In this document: positions 25,735 to 37,130 of the stretch, in pieces
Layout: each line of letters begins with the position of its first letter
Numbering within the stretch: position 1 is the first letter of the stretch
Assembly: GCA_940671915.1 (NCBI GenBank)
Contig: CALNVZ010003426.1
Location: forward strand, 20,996,074 to 21,060,073
Direction: 5' to 3'
DNA length: 64,000 nucleotides
Source: Paracentrotus lividus
Lineage: Eukaryota > Echinodermata > Echinoidea > Camarodonta > Echinidae
Translations under genes and position numbers: made by a program
Notes under the pieces: model-generated
What the model saw: the letters and a program-made list of their open reading frames with translations, nothing else
Told to the model about the DNA's origin: nothing
The model's database searches: none

Positions 25735-25990
25735 TTAAAGGCCCCAGACATACATGGTAGGTCTACAATGCTTCTCCCCACCCAGGTGCAAAATGGGTAC
25801 CAGGTAGGAATGGAACATTTGCGCAGCAATGGCTGCCATGATTCTGAATGATCCCTTGGGATTGGACAGGTGTCAGAAAGACTTACAAGCATCCGATGAC
25901 CGGGGTAATAATAATTGTAAAGCGCTTAGAGATAAAATTGTTTCATATTAGGTGCTATATAAATTGCAACTATATATTATTATTATTAAT
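25735..25990 (+). mobile_element. SINE, 3' part with ATT-rich tail
   Basis: The block contains GGGTACCAGGTAGGAATGGA, then ATGACCGGGGTAATAAT, a TGTAAAGCGCTTAGAGA word, a GGTGCTATATAAATTGC word and a tail of TATTATTATT. The ATGACCGGGGTAATAAT section also occurs in the fuller SINE at 35285-35618. No clear A and B boxes are seen at this copy's head, so it is probably 5'-truncated or diverged. Confidence 0.75.
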
Positions 25991-27742
25991 ATTATTATTA
26001 CTTCCAAATAATTATTTATTCCTTTTTTTAAACAAATGACACTATCCTGTCATCTATTGGACAATCTTGTCATGGTAATATCAACATCCGAATCATGTTA
26101 ACAATTTAATCAAATTAAATAGGGGGGGGGGGTGGTTAGAGATATTCATATAATCAAAAGTTAGCATAATGGTGCAAAATAACAATGGATTAGAACCCCA
26201 ACATACCATGCACTCAGTAACATTGGATCAGAGTAGATTTTAGGGGGTGCAATTGGTTTCCCTTTGAGAGAGTGGAGTGTACAATTTGTTCATATGTATA
26301 AAACATAATATTAAGTTCATGCCATTTCCTTTAGAGTTAAATAATTAATCCCATGTATGTACCTCGCCCTGTGCATGATTAATGATAACAAACATTAAAC
26401 GGAAAGAAACAGAAAATAGAGAAAAGAAAATCATTACATGTAAAATGTTTGTATACATGTATGTTGTTGAATAAGACTGAATATAAACTTATCTTGTTTT
26501 CAATGAACATTGGTTTTCACATTGCAATGTACATTGTACATGTACATTATTCCTGGATACTTTTACATATTTTTGTTCTTGTTTTAAATTTCAAAAGAAA
26601 TTGATGAAGATATAACACCAATGGATACATCATAAACATAATTTCTTGCTCTTTTTCCTCCAACAGTTGTATGTATCTAGAATAATTTTGTATCTAAAGC
26701 TATTGAGGTAAACCACAAATAGTAGGCAATTGTTGTCTTGGATTTAAAGGGTCTCCAAGGTAAAATAATTGTAATAACTTGCTTACAATAATGGATAACA
26801 TTTATATCACCGTTGATACAATGTTATAATTTTAGGATAGTGTTAGCTAATTATTACCTGGCTTAGAGGCTACCCTGATAAGGCACACACACATTCAAGG
26901 ATTCTCTTCCTATCAGTACCCATTAGACACACCTGGGTTAAGAGTGGTAGAATGCACTGGAATAACTTTATCCATGGTCTATGGGTAACTACATGTACAT
27001 GTAGCTGAGGAGTTTGAAGAATTGAAAGAAACTGAAATGGGCACACTGCTCATCATTGGTCGAGGTTTGACATAATCTATTTAGCTCCTTAAACTCTTTC
27101 ACATAGAGCATCAGATAAATTACTTGGGATTAATTTTACATTTGTATACAAATAATTGCTTTTTACCTCAGAGAACCTTTAATACAATGAGTGATGATGA
27201 TTGAGCTGTGGTGAGCGTTTATACCCCATGCCTCATTACCTCTATTATACCAATCGACTGTCTGTCATATGGTAAATTATCCCATCTCATTTCATATCTC
27301 ATCAAGGCCCGTTCCCACAGAGAACTGACAAATGCTACATGTACAAATGACTTTTGCTGTGGGCTTATTTTGTCTAAGATGTAGGGTTAGGTTTAGGATT
27401 GAAACAGGGTTTTATGCTAGGTTTAGGGTTAGGTACAGTTTATTCCATGGGCTGACATGTGCCATATGATTAGTGTAAGGATTAACCTTCAAGCGTTGTT
27501 GCTAGGGAAAATGTCACAGACGTTCCCACATGAGGTTTTCATCTTTGAATATGATTCGTACCATGACGCCATGCTTTAATATCTATGGTGTAGACGGTAT
27601 ACGCATCTTTTGGCGCAATGTAGCTTGCAGTTCAAAATGCACTATAGGCTTTTGGCGTAAAAAGTCCAGTGCAGGCTTAGTACATTTGAATACAAGTACA
27701 CAATTAACTATTTTAGGACATGATCCCAAAATTGTTACATGT

Positions 27743-28370
27743 GATATTGGAGACTATATGCTTACTGCACAAACAATTTTGATAGAGACAAACCTTCTCA
27801 TAAAGGAACACACCTAATTATCCACCTAACTGTTACATTCTGAGTATCCTTTCCAAGTCACATTAAAGAGATGGACACCAAATGACATCAGATCCATTAA
27901 CTCAAGTACATTGTCCTGAATGGCAGAGGTTCTTTTGATCGATTACCTTTTAATTTGGCGTCTATTTTATAGCGATGTGACTGCTGTCACCCCCGGGATG
28001 TCGTTTGATTAAATTAAGTGGTGTATTAATGCAGCAAACCAAGATGATATTTTTATTATATTGGAGACTATATGCTTACTGCATAAAAACAATTTTGAAA
28101 GAGGCGAAACCCCCTCATATGGGAACAGACCCAATTACCCACCCAACTGTTGCATTCTGAGTATCCTATCCCAGTCACATTGAAGAGATGGACACCAAAT
28201 GACATCAGATCCATTAGCTCAAGTTCATTGTCCTGAATGGCCGAGGTTCTTTTGATTGCCTTTCACTATGTGTCTGTCTAGCAGTGTGACTGCTGCAGTC
28301 ACCTCAGGGATGTCATTTAATTAAATTAAGTGGTGTATTTACATGCATGCAGGAAACCAAGTATGATATT
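27743..28370. repeat. Two-copy tandem duplication, about 315 bp period
   Basis: 27743-28054 and 28058-28370 are close copies. Shared stretches include ATTGGAGACTATATGCTTAC, GAGATGGACACCAAATGACA, TCAGATCCATTA-CTCAAGT and TTAAATTAAGTGGTGTAT. They are nearly collinear. The unit is non-coding and lies between exons 12 and 13. Confidence 0.9.
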
Positions 28371-28773
28371 ATAGAGGACATCATCCTGAAATAGTTAAAT
28401 GCTCATACTTACATGTAGGATCGATTACACTTGTTGATTTCTATTGGTGGTCCAAAACATTTAGGAAGAATTGGTCAGGGCACCGCATTAGTTGCATGTA
28501 TGTAGGCTATACAAATTTTATATTTTCCTTTCCAGATACAGCAAAAACTAATTATTGCTGGGAGTAACAAGGTTTCAGGCAGTTTGGATCTGTTCATGGA
28601 AAAATCTAAATCTGGAGGGGGAGGGAGGGAGGGTAGAGGGGGCATGGGTTGATATGAGGCAGTTTAAAAAGGGATCTGTAGATTACACAAGTTCTAAGGG
28701 GGTGGGGGAGGGGGGAGGGGTGGTTCATGTATGAGGCGGTTCATTTGGGCCTGTAGATTACACTACTTCTGAC

Positions 28774-28917
28774 CTTTTCAAGAAGTTCTGGATCCGACTG
28801 ACTCTGTGTCATGATTCTCTCTATCACGCCACTCAAATCCTCTACCATGGTCAGTCCCTCTATCGTCTCAAAGCTCACACGACCACACACTGGAGATGGA
28901 CCTCGATCCTCATTCAC
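28774..28917 (-). CDS. Coiled-coil gene, exon 12
   Basis: Acceptor ...CTTTGTCCACAG, donor GAAAAG then GTCAGA (weak at +3). It is 144 bases, phase 0 in and out. It encodes residues 280-327, VNEDRGPSPVCGRVSFETIE then GLTMVEDLSGVIERIMTQSQ then SDPELLEK. It is not heptad-rich: a Pro-containing break leads into an acidic amphipathic stretch, and it separates the two coiled-coil blocks. A G-rich tract and a short duplication of the splice-adjacent TGTAGATTACAC word lie just beyond it (28600-28765). Confidence 0.92.
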
Positions 28918-29405
28918 CTGTGGACAAAGAGAGATTGTTATTAATTTGTGTCCATTAAGACGTGCATGTTAAAGAGATATTAATGATATGCATAAACCTG
29001 ATACATGAATTCTCGACTTACTGGGCTGAACCCATTTGGTCTACTAACAATGTGATGTAATTTCTCCTTCGTCTAATATATATTTGGTCTAATAAACACT
29101 AAGTCCAATTGCCAATTCATCTAATAGGAACATTTTCTAATTGTATAATGAATATTTTGTCTATTAAGAGTTTGTTACAGGAAGTGACCAAGTGGTGTTA
29201 ATAGACCAAGTGGACATTAGACGAAATGGGAATTAGACAAAATGGTATATTAAGAAAATATGCGAAGTGGCAGTTGGACCATAACATAATTAGATGAACT
29301 GGTTGTAAACAAAATGGAATTAGACGAAACAGGCATTAGTCAAAGTGGGTTTAGACCAAATGAAGTATTCCAATCAATTTTTTTTTTCATCTAGCTAATA
29401 CTTAC

Positions 29406-29516
29406 AAGTTCTGTCCTGAGCTCACTGAGGAGGTTTTTATTGAGATCTTGACCAAAACTTCCTTTGACGGGTGTCATCTTGATCCGTTCTAGATCAGCTA
29501 CCTCTATTTTCATTGC
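29406..29516 (-). CDS. Coiled-coil gene, exon 11
   Basis: Acceptor ...TTCTTCCTGTAG, donor GAACTT then GTAAGT. It is 111 bases, phase 0 in and out. It encodes residues 243-279, AMKIEVADLERIKMTPVKGS then FGQDLNKNLLSELRTEL. The helical start continues exon 10, and the PVKGS region breaks it. The acceptor half of this exon is repeated twice in the adjacent intron (29588-29640 and 29690-29775). Confidence 0.92.
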
Positions 29517-29587
29517 CTACAGGAAGAAAAACAAAGACGGTGTTAATAGCCTAGAACATTGGTATCTATTGAGGATGGAATTGCTTC

Positions 29588-29775
29588 CATTTTGTTTGAA
29601 ATCAGATACAATTTATCTCTATTTTCATTGCCTACATAACGGAAGAACACAGACAAACACAGGTTAGAAGTCTAGAACAGTGGTTTTCGACGGGATGCTT
29701 TCTTTGATCGGTGTCATCTTGGTACATGTACGTTCAAGATCAGCTATCTCTATTTTCATCGCCTACCGGTACATT
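29588..29775 (-). pseudogene. Two partial copies of the exon 11 acceptor region
   Basis: ATCTCTATTTTCATTGCCTAC recurs at about 29613-29634, and a longer copy runs at about 29697-29768 with TTTGATCGGTGTCATCTTGG and AGATCAGCTATCTCTATTTT. On the minus strand the longer copy keeps ATGAAAATAGAGATAGCTGA, equivalent to MKIEIAD, then CTTGAACGT followed by an inserted ACATGTACC word. No donor follows in frame, so these are exon fragments created by local duplication. Confidence 0.75.
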
Positions 29776-30576
29776 AGGGGAAAAAACAAACACAGAGTTA
29801 ATAGCCTTAAACAGTGGTTTGTAAGAGGATCCTTCCTTGGACTGGTGGTATATGTAGAGCTTGGGCAAAAATTATTACGACCAAACTCTTTTCCTCTCCT
29901 TGGAAAAGAGTGCAATTTACATTGGTAATGTACGTCCTATACTCACATGTGAATGATATGATTTGAAGAAGATTGTATAGAAATGAAGTTAGTTTGAGTT
30001 TATTATGTTTTCTAACCACACAAAGTGAGAAAACACACTCACTCAAACAGTTATGGAAAAGAGCTTGGTCTAATCAGTCTAATTCAGAGCTGTATGCTAT
30101 TCAAAAAATACATTTATCTCAAAAGTATCAACAATACGGTTTGGAATGAACTATGGAAAAAAAATCATATTAACATCTTTAATATGAATTTAAAATTAGA
30201 TTCATATTTATAAATTTTAGGAAAAAAAATTCATATACAATAAGGTCATTAAAAATGTGTGTATTTTTGTTATTAGCTGAATTAGAATCACAACCAACAG
30301 AAGCACCCTTAGTAAGAGACACTATGACAGCAATCATTATTGAACTATCTGTAGGTTCAATCGTCCCAATCTATGAAATAAAATTTTATTTGCTTACCAT
30401 GTCTAATGATTAATATCATTCAAGTCTTTATCCTTCCTGCTACAGTGATTTCTTTCCGAGACGACATATTTCCGTCTTGTGTATGATCCAAATCAAAACA
30501 TCTACATTACACAACTCACTTTCCCAATCAATAGACCCACATATACAGCCTGTTGAGGTATGAGGTTTCTCCTCCT

Positions 30577-30684
30577 GGGGCCCGTTTCTGGACATCCCAT
30601 TGAAACGCATGTGAATTCTACAACACATGTCCCTATGGTTTGTCAAAGAACTTAGACTTATGACGGTTTTGAGAAACGGGCCCC
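30577..30684. mobile_element. MITE, GGGGCCCGTTTCT ends
   Basis: GGGGCCCGTTTCT at 30577-30589 is inverted as AGAAACGGGCCCC at 30672-30684. It is a short 108 bp element; ends of this kind are common in hAT-like MITEs, but the subclass is inferred. It lies inside the 140-codon minus-strand open frame at 30440-30862, which argues against that frame being a gene. Confidence 0.75.
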
Positions 30685-31060
30685 ATATAACCTTAAACAT
30701 AGAGGGTAAACAAACTTCCTCCACTTGAATTAAATCAATTAACTTCCTAACCATCTTATAATCATAAGGGTCTTGAGATTTGATTAGAAACGATCTTTGA
30801 TCTGGGTTAGTACTTGAACTTATAAAATAGGAAGTCAAATGCATCGTTTGGCCTTGCTGCAACCTATTTTTGATTGAGAAACCAATTACAATGTAACTGC
30901 TGCTTACATACAGAGCATTTAAATTAAGAAAGTAATTAACCCAAGTTTAAATAATCATTGCGATACCATTTTTAGTCCATGGCTTAAAATTAAAACACAA
31001 CCATATTAGTTGATCAAAGATGGACAATTCGAAAATTAAACCTCCTTTAGATAGATAGAT

Positions 31061-31960
31061 AGATAAATGGTATTTATTGGTTTCATGTGTCGCAGTTACA
31101 AACTGAATTGTACATGAATACATAGTATAAAATACAAATATACATTTCAGGATATTTCACAGTACAATATATATAAAATATTAAAATGTATGTACATGTA
31201 CTTGTCCACTGCATACCATTAATCGCATATAATACAATTTCAAAATTGAAGTAACATAGTCATAATGCCAAGATACAAGGAGAAAAAGAGAGAGAGAGAA
31301 CAAGATACAATAGATGAAGGGGGAAAAATTCACAGAAAAAAAAAAGGGGGAAGAAAGAGACAGAAAGAGAGAGAAAGAGAGAGAGAGAGAGAGGATCGGA
31401 GGAAAGAACACATAAAAAAAAAGAGAGAGAGTATCCTGATCATTAATGACAAATGTTATTACATTACTATAAAGATGCAACAATACATTTAAGAATAACT
31501 GATCAAACAGGTTGGATTAAAATATAATAAAAAGCACTATCAATAAAATGGCATGTGTTGAATGCGTATTGCATATATTTGCAGCATTCAAAGTGACAGA
31601 AACATTTGACATTGTGTTACATAGAATTATAAAAACATGCTCAATTTTTGTTATAAAGACAGATCAAATTGGGTATTGCACTGTTCTGCATACGTTTAGT
31701 TTTACATCTATGCTCTGGAATCTTCGTAGTCTTACGTAATGATCTATTGTGTACTCTTTGTGGAATGAATTGCTTGAATTGGTTAGTACATAACAAGGTT
31801 TTCTTAAAGAAGTTAACACATAATTCTTGCCAACGACTTTCCAATGTCATTAATTTCGAACAAGTGAGAGTAGTTGCATAACTCTGGTAAACTTTTCCAA
31901 AAATAATTCTTAAAGCTTGTTTTTGTATTCTTTCTAACCTTTCTTTCTGAGCACAAGTAA
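31061..31960 (-). mobile_element. 5'-truncated LINE, 3' end of reverse transcriptase ORF plus tail
   Basis: On the minus strand an open frame starts near 31948 with QKERLERIQKQALRIIFGKV, then TLESRWQELCVNFFKKTL, and ends near 31641 with QNSAIPNLICLYNKN. The pattern IQK-ALRIIFG ... L-R---LC--F ... -R--NSAIP is the usual C-terminal tail of CR1/L2/I-type LINE ORF2 proteins. A TGA just upstream marks the truncation. A UTR-like tract with GA microsatellite follows, and the element appears to end in (ATCT)n at 31053-31068. It is a dead copy in an intron. Confidence 0.7.
31353..31433. repeat. (GA)n microsatellite tract
   Basis: AGAGAGAAAGAGAGAGAGAG and neighbouring purine-only runs from about 31280 to 31433. 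They produce the Lys/Glu/Arg-only open frame that crosses them. Confidence 0.85.
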
Positions 31961-33002
31961 TAATAGGTCATTAATTAGTAATTAATAGGCCTAATGAGGT
32001 TATTTGACAGTACAATAAACTTAATCTGAAAGTTTAACCATTTCTCAGAGTTTGAATGACACCTCAGAATTATTTCCATTTTCCAGGATTAGGCATCTCT
32101 AAGTACCATTGCCTTGAAAAATTTTTTGCACATTTGTATTTGGATCACTAAAAAAGCCTGGCCTTTTAAAAATTTAGGGCAGAACTATCCTCCATATTAT
32201 TATCTCATTGTTTAAATCAAGAGAAAAACAAAGAAGATAATACTTGATCAAAACAAACAGTCCAATGTTGATTGACTATAAAGTACACAATGACATTTGG
32301 TCTCAAAATAAAATTGAGCGCGCACATCGGTACAATGTATCTTAGCTCGGCTTGTCTAGTGACACCCTTGAAATAATTCCATTGTTTGCACATACTCAAT
32401 AGTGTAACAGATGCAAGTATCTCATAATTGACTGGTGTACTTTAATAAAGCTTACATGTACATGCATGTATCAATATCCAACGGTCGGTCCCTTGATATG
32501 ATCCCTGTATAATTTAGTCTATACAAACTCAATGTACATGTACATGACATGCTTGCATACAGGTCTTTATACAGTGTAGCATAAATAACAAACATTAGTT
32601 TTTAATAATCATATTAGATGAAAATACATCTTTAGATTAATTCAATTCATTACAAGTAGTAACAAAGAGGTTATGCTACTCATTTCCATCTACATGTATT
32701 AGCATTTTCTTTATTAATAGAATTAGTGAGTTGTTACAGTTGTACATGTAATGTTTGTATCCTTTACTATTGTTGCATACATATAATTTTCATGTGTGAT
32801 TATAGTCAAAATATATTCATTTGTGTATTGTTTGTCTGTTATAATTAGTTAACTTCTTAAACTTTTCAAACACTATAAAAAATGTTGTTATAAACAACCA
32901 GATATCTCAGGGTTAGTAGAGGACTTGTCAATCTAAAACCAATTAAATTGAACAATAAAGGAAACTGACCAGAAATATATAATATAAAAAAATGAGCATC
33001 AA

Positions 33003-33058
33003 GATTCGAACCTGAAACCTCCTGATTACCAAACAGGAGCTCTACCAGTGGAGCTGTG
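33003..33058 (-). mobile_element. tRNA-like SINE head, minus strand
   Basis: Reverse complement shows AGCTCCACTGGTAGAGCT (A-box region), an anticodon-arm-like CTCCTG/CAGGAG hairpin and GGTTCGAATC (B box). The acceptor stem does not pair and the anticodon loop is oversized unless one mismatch is allowed. This fits a tRNA-derived SINE or tRNA fragment, not a working tRNA gene. Confidence 0.6.
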
Positions 33059-33192
33059 GCAAACCCATGCTTAAATTTGTCCCTGAAACCCATCATTTTT
33101 TCAATGCTTGATTGGTCAGAAGCCACATTTTGAATTAAAACCTGGCATAAACTCTAAGGATGGAAATCAACTTGGGTATGTACACATGTATG

Positions 33193-33250
33193 CGAGGCAT
33201 TGTGGTGAAGTGCACAGCTGTCAGGAGGTCTCAGGTTCAAATCTTGATGG
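33193..33250 (+). mobile_element. tRNA-like SINE head, plus strand
   Basis: GGCATTGTGGTGAAGTGCAC followed by AGGAGGTCTCAGGTTCAAAT. The B box (GGTTCAAATC) and the AGGAGGT-TCAGGTTC context match the minus-strand head at 33003-33058, so the two form a head-to-head pair about 140 bp apart. Confidence 0.5.
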
Positions 33251-33310
33251 AACCCCATTTTCTTTCCTCATTTTTTCCAATTAAATTGTGTTAAATGTTC
33301 AAGCACTCAC

Positions 33311-33370
33311 CTGGTATGCTTTTTGGAGTTCTTTGTGGCTATTATGAAGCTCACTGTAGTTCTTATTCTC
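33311..33370 (-). CDS. Coiled-coil gene, exon 10
   Basis: Acceptor ...CATCTTTTAG, donor TACCAG then GTGAGT. It is 60 bases, phase 0 in and out. It encodes ENKNYSELHNSHKELQKAYQ (residues 223-242), with Leu/Tyr at heptad spacing. Confidence 0.92.
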
Positions 33371-33845
33371 CTAAAAGATGGGGGCAAAAAAATCGAAAGG
33401 GCAAATTCAGAGATCTATATTTTTATAATTGCAAGCAAATCAATGAATCAATATTCTTAGTGAGTGATTGATTTAAAGGGCTCAATCATCAACAAAATAA
33501 AGTTAACCCTAAACTACTTTATACTACATGTACACGTATAAGTGGTTACATGCATTTTCACATTTATCGCAATCATGACAATTTAAACTCCGAACAATTG
33601 AAAAAAAAGAGCCTATTAATACATGTACATGTACATGTACATTGCACATGTAGTAATGAAAACATCAAAATTGCAAAATTTGCTCTCGTGAATATCCCCA
33701 TTGACATTGTAATTCTAAATTGTGGAAATACCTGTACGCGAAAATATTTGCTTATAAAGTACTACATTGTACAAAATGTCAAATATTCACATATTTCTCC
33801 CTTACTTTCACTGAAGCTCGTCATCACACCACCCCCTTGTATTTC

Positions 33846-33869
33846 GCTCTCTCTCTCTCTCTCTCTCTT
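33846..33869. repeat. (CT)n microsatellite
   Basis: TCTCTCTCTC run of about 22 bases. It creates a poly Ser-Leu open frame across 33550-33984, which is not a gene. Confidence 0.9.
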
Positions 33870-35012
33870 TAATAAAAATAGTACATCTCTACAGAAGAGT
33901 ACGTTTCTTGTTCCTTATTTTCAAATAATGAGTTCACATCTTCACAAGATCCATACATCCTTGTATGTACATTGTTGTACATAATGAGTTACAAATTATA
34001 GCCTTTTATCCTTATGATCACATTTTCACCCTTCCTCATATTACTGCAATCATCATTTCTTTGTAAAACAATTATAAGCATAGAAATGTGATTAAAATGA
34101 TAAAAACAATCAATAGTCAAAATTATGATAATGGTATCAATAACAAAAATTATAATATAAAAAACAACAATACTGTTGACAAAACTAATAATGATGGCTT
34201 GATGTGTAGGGTACACAGTAAACAAATAACATAAGGAAAAGAAATGTGGTTTTTCCTGGGAATACGAAGCCATGAAGATGCCCTAAGTTGTATCACAGCT
34301 GCTTGCAAAAGATCCTCAAAAATGCAAAAAATTTCTTCCTAAATATATACAAGTAACACTATTTACAGTGTATTCATTTTTTAACTTTTTATCTCACTCT
34401 TTCATTTATTGTCAGCATCAGAATAATTGCTTTTCCGTTCCTCACATTTATATAGTGACTTCACATCTACTCAAGATAAAGATTTTCATAAAAATGAGAT
34501 GAATAAATATAAAATATTAAATATATGTAAATCAAGATCCAGGCCAAAATCACCTTTACAAATCAATTTCGTGAACCATACCCAGGGGTGTGAGAGACCA
34601 CAAACAAAAAGAGCTGAAAAAGTTTAGAAGACCTGAAAATAGCTTAAATTGTGAGCGCTCCCATACTTTTATACTGAAGAAAGCTAAGATAAGCTGAAAT
34701 TAGGTTCAAAATGAAAACAAAAATAGCTGAGATCAGCTACATAAATAGCAATAATAATATAACAATAAACAGTTTAATACTAGAGAGCCAAGGTCAGAGC
34801 CAACCATGCCTCCATGTAATCTGAATCCAAAACTATCATTTTGTAAAAATACATGTACACATATTTACTGTAGCTGCTTTGACAAAATCCTTTTTACTAC
34901 TCGTGTCTGTCTAACTGTCCGCCTGTTGTACTTTGCATGTAACACACATGCACCAATCCTCCTTGCACAGAAACAGACCAATTAAAAAGAATGTGTAATA
35001 TTAATTTCTTAC

Positions 35013-35063
35013 CTCAAGTAGTTTATCAATTAGCTCATCTGTGTGCTCTTCAATCTTCTTGAT
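35013..35063 (-). CDS. Coiled-coil gene, exon 9
   Basis: Acceptor ...TTGATTTCAG, donor CTTGAG then GTAAGA. It is 51 bases, phase 0 in and out, encoding IKKIEEHTDELIDKLLE (residues 206-222), a clear amphipathic helix. Confidence 0.92.
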
Positions 35064-35284
35064 CTGAAATCAAAGAATATGTCTGTTAAAACATAATCTT
35101 AAATTCTGTGTTTTCTGCATGAGCAAGATCAGAATAAGAAATGAGAATTTCCTCCTTCTCCTAAAAATGATGTCTATGGAGAATTTCTATAACAAGAAAT
35201 TTCATACACAAACATACCTCTGCCTACATGTACATGTACATCTTCTGGTATCTTTCCAAACAGATCCTAATCTAATAAAAGTAG

Positions 35285-35618
35285 AAGTGTCGTAGTCTAG
35301 TGGTCTTGCCACTTGACTGTGAATTCAAAGGTTGTGGGTTCAATCCCCGCACTGAAACTGACATGTCCCTTGCACAAGGTATTTTATCTACATGCCGAGG
35401 TGTTAAAAATGGATACCCGATAGGATTGCGAATGCTATGTGGCATGTGTGCCTAACAGGCGACCGACTGGAATGCTCAAGGAGTGGAGATTGTGAACTGT
35501 AGAGTCCAAGGTAAAAACTGTAAGATGAATCCAATGACCGGGGTAATAATATACTGTAAGCGTTTGGTCTTAACAGGTAAAGCTCTTTAAAAGAAACCCG
35601 TATTATTATCATTATTAA
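35285..35618 (+). mobile_element. Full-length tRNA-derived SINE
   Basis: The head has an A box (GTAGTCTAGTGG, near 35290) and a B box (GGTTCAATCCC, 35338-35348), then a body with GAATGCTATGTGGCATGTGT and ATGACCGGGGTAATAAT. The 3' tail is TATTATTATCATTATT. It shares its 3' part with the SINE at 25735-25990. It sits between exons 8 and 9. Confidence 0.8.
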
Positions 35619-35646
35619 AAGGAGATAGTCAATATTGCAAACTTAC

Positions 35647-35688
35647 GTTAATATCTTTGTATTCTATCTCCATCTTTAACCTCTCAAT
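35647..35688 (-). CDS. Coiled-coil gene, exon 8
   Basis: Acceptor ...CATGTGCAG, donor ATTAAC then GTAAGT. It is 42 bases, phase 0 in and out, encoding IERLKMEIEYKDIN (residues 192-205). This is exactly two heptads long. Confidence 0.92.
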
Positions 35689-35732
35689 CTGCACATGGAA
35701 AAAACAAAAAACAAAACCATGACATTCACGTA

Positions 35733-36429
35733 TAGGGGAGACTGGGGTAATTATGGCCCCCTTTTACACATTTCCTATTACTACCTTTAAATAAAAAGTC
35801 CAATAAATATTCTAATTATGTAAACATACAGTCAGTCTATATACCTATAATTATACAAAGGAAAGTATAAACCTGTGACTTCTCATTTGCATATTAATTA
35901 CCATTATGTTAACAACTATGTGGGGCCATAATTACCCCACGGGTTGGGGTATTTATGGCCCCTATTGTCATGACTGTATGAATGAAAGGATATTGTGCTA
36001 ATTAGTTACGGTAATGTATAATAAATGTTGTTGGGTATTCCTAATACACTTATCAACCAACAACAATGATTTATCCATAATTTGTTCAGCCAAAATGTTG
36101 AAATTTTGCAGTCATAGCAATTTATATATTTATGTACATAATCATGCAAGTTAATGTCCCCATCTGGGCTTATACACTGTTTATGCATTGGGGGCCATAA
36201 TTACCCCGAGTGAGTTTCAATTTGATCCCTCTTTACAGATCTACTAATATGAAGATATTGAGGTGGAAGTTTTTCTGTTGTGTTTGTTTGTTCCTATTGT
36301 TTTTGATTCAATCAAAATTTCATCTTAAATAATTTAGGCACGTGTACAATTTAATTATCATTGTGTGATGCAGAAAAGAATTATAAGCTCTCAAGGGCAA
36401 AGGGGCCATAATTACCCCAGTCTCCCCTA
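35733..36429. mobile_element. Non-autonomous DNA transposon with perfect 28 bp inverted ends
   Basis: Both ends read TAGGGGAGACTGGGGTAATT then ATGGCCCC, identical over 28 bases after reverse complementing (35733-35760 and 36402-36429). TA at each tip fits a TA target duplication. The interior repeats the inner part of the end, GGGCCATAATTACCCC, near 35926 and 36190, once followed by its inverted form (GGGGTATTTATGGCCCC). There is no transposase. It lies between exons 7 and 8. Confidence 0.9.
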
Positions 36430-36454
36430 TGTATAATACTATCAAACAAGGCCC

Positions 36455-36660
36455 TGGGGATGTTTCACAAAGAATTAATCAGACTTAAATTCACACTTAC
36501 AATTCTAAGCACATACCATACATGTATTTAATTTGTAATCTCGTTCTTGTTGTTAGACTTCTTAATGGTGCGCATCACCCGACTATGATGTGACCAATGA
36601 GGTGAGGCTGAACATACGTATTGCATGCAACTAGTCTACTTAATTCTTTGTGAACTGCCC
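36455..36660. mobile_element. MITE, TTTCACAAAGAATTAA ends
   Basis: TTTCACAAAGAATTAATCAG at 36463-36482 is inverted with one-base differences at 36636-36654 (CTACTTAATTCTTTGTGAA). The element is about 200 bp and starts only about 25 bp after the preceding transposon. Confidence 0.7.
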
Positions 36661-37011
36661 AGATACATGTACACACATCATGCTACAGAAACAAAGGGGT
36701 ATAGCACCATCTTTATTTACCCCTCATCTGTATTTCAGATGAAAGAAAAAACAAAATTTGTCTTCATTGTCTCATAATCATTATAATGTACATTTGCCAT
36801 ACTTCTAGAAGGTGTAGTTTAACATCAACTTTCACTCCCTGTCTGTTTCATGTAGGTGTATTAACACACTATTAATGTTTGATGAATTTTGTAAGTAACA
36901 ATAATACAATAATGATAAATTTATGCAGTTCTGATAATAGTTACAAAGCGCCGCAATACAGTAATGTTGTCATCTGCTCGCTATCTACATATAGGTCACC
37001 TGAATGCTGGG

Positions 37012-37130
37012 GGGGGGGGGGCGTTTCATGAAAGGACTTTGCTCTCAGCCAATCAGATGCAAGCATTTCAATAGCTTATAACAGTTGTCAGTGAGAATCA
37101 GAGAATATTTGTTTCATGAAATGTTCCCCT
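37012..37130. mobile_element. Short MITE with TTTCATGAAA ends
   Basis: GGGGGGCGTTTCATGAAAGG at the left and GTTTCATGAAATGTTCCCC at the right are inverted. A G run expands the left end. Confidence 0.55.

Noticed and set aside
30440..30862. 140-codon minus-strand open frame
   Set aside because: It contains a MITE (30577-30684), has no splice context linking it to the gene and shows no recognisable domain.
33001..33065. Functional tRNA-Thr gene, minus strand
   Set aside because: The acceptor stem does not pair and the anticodon stem needs a mismatch; it fits a SINE head better.
33550..33984. 144-codon plus-strand open frame
   Set aside because: It depends on TACATG repeats and a CT microsatellite, and is Ser/Leu-rich low complexity.
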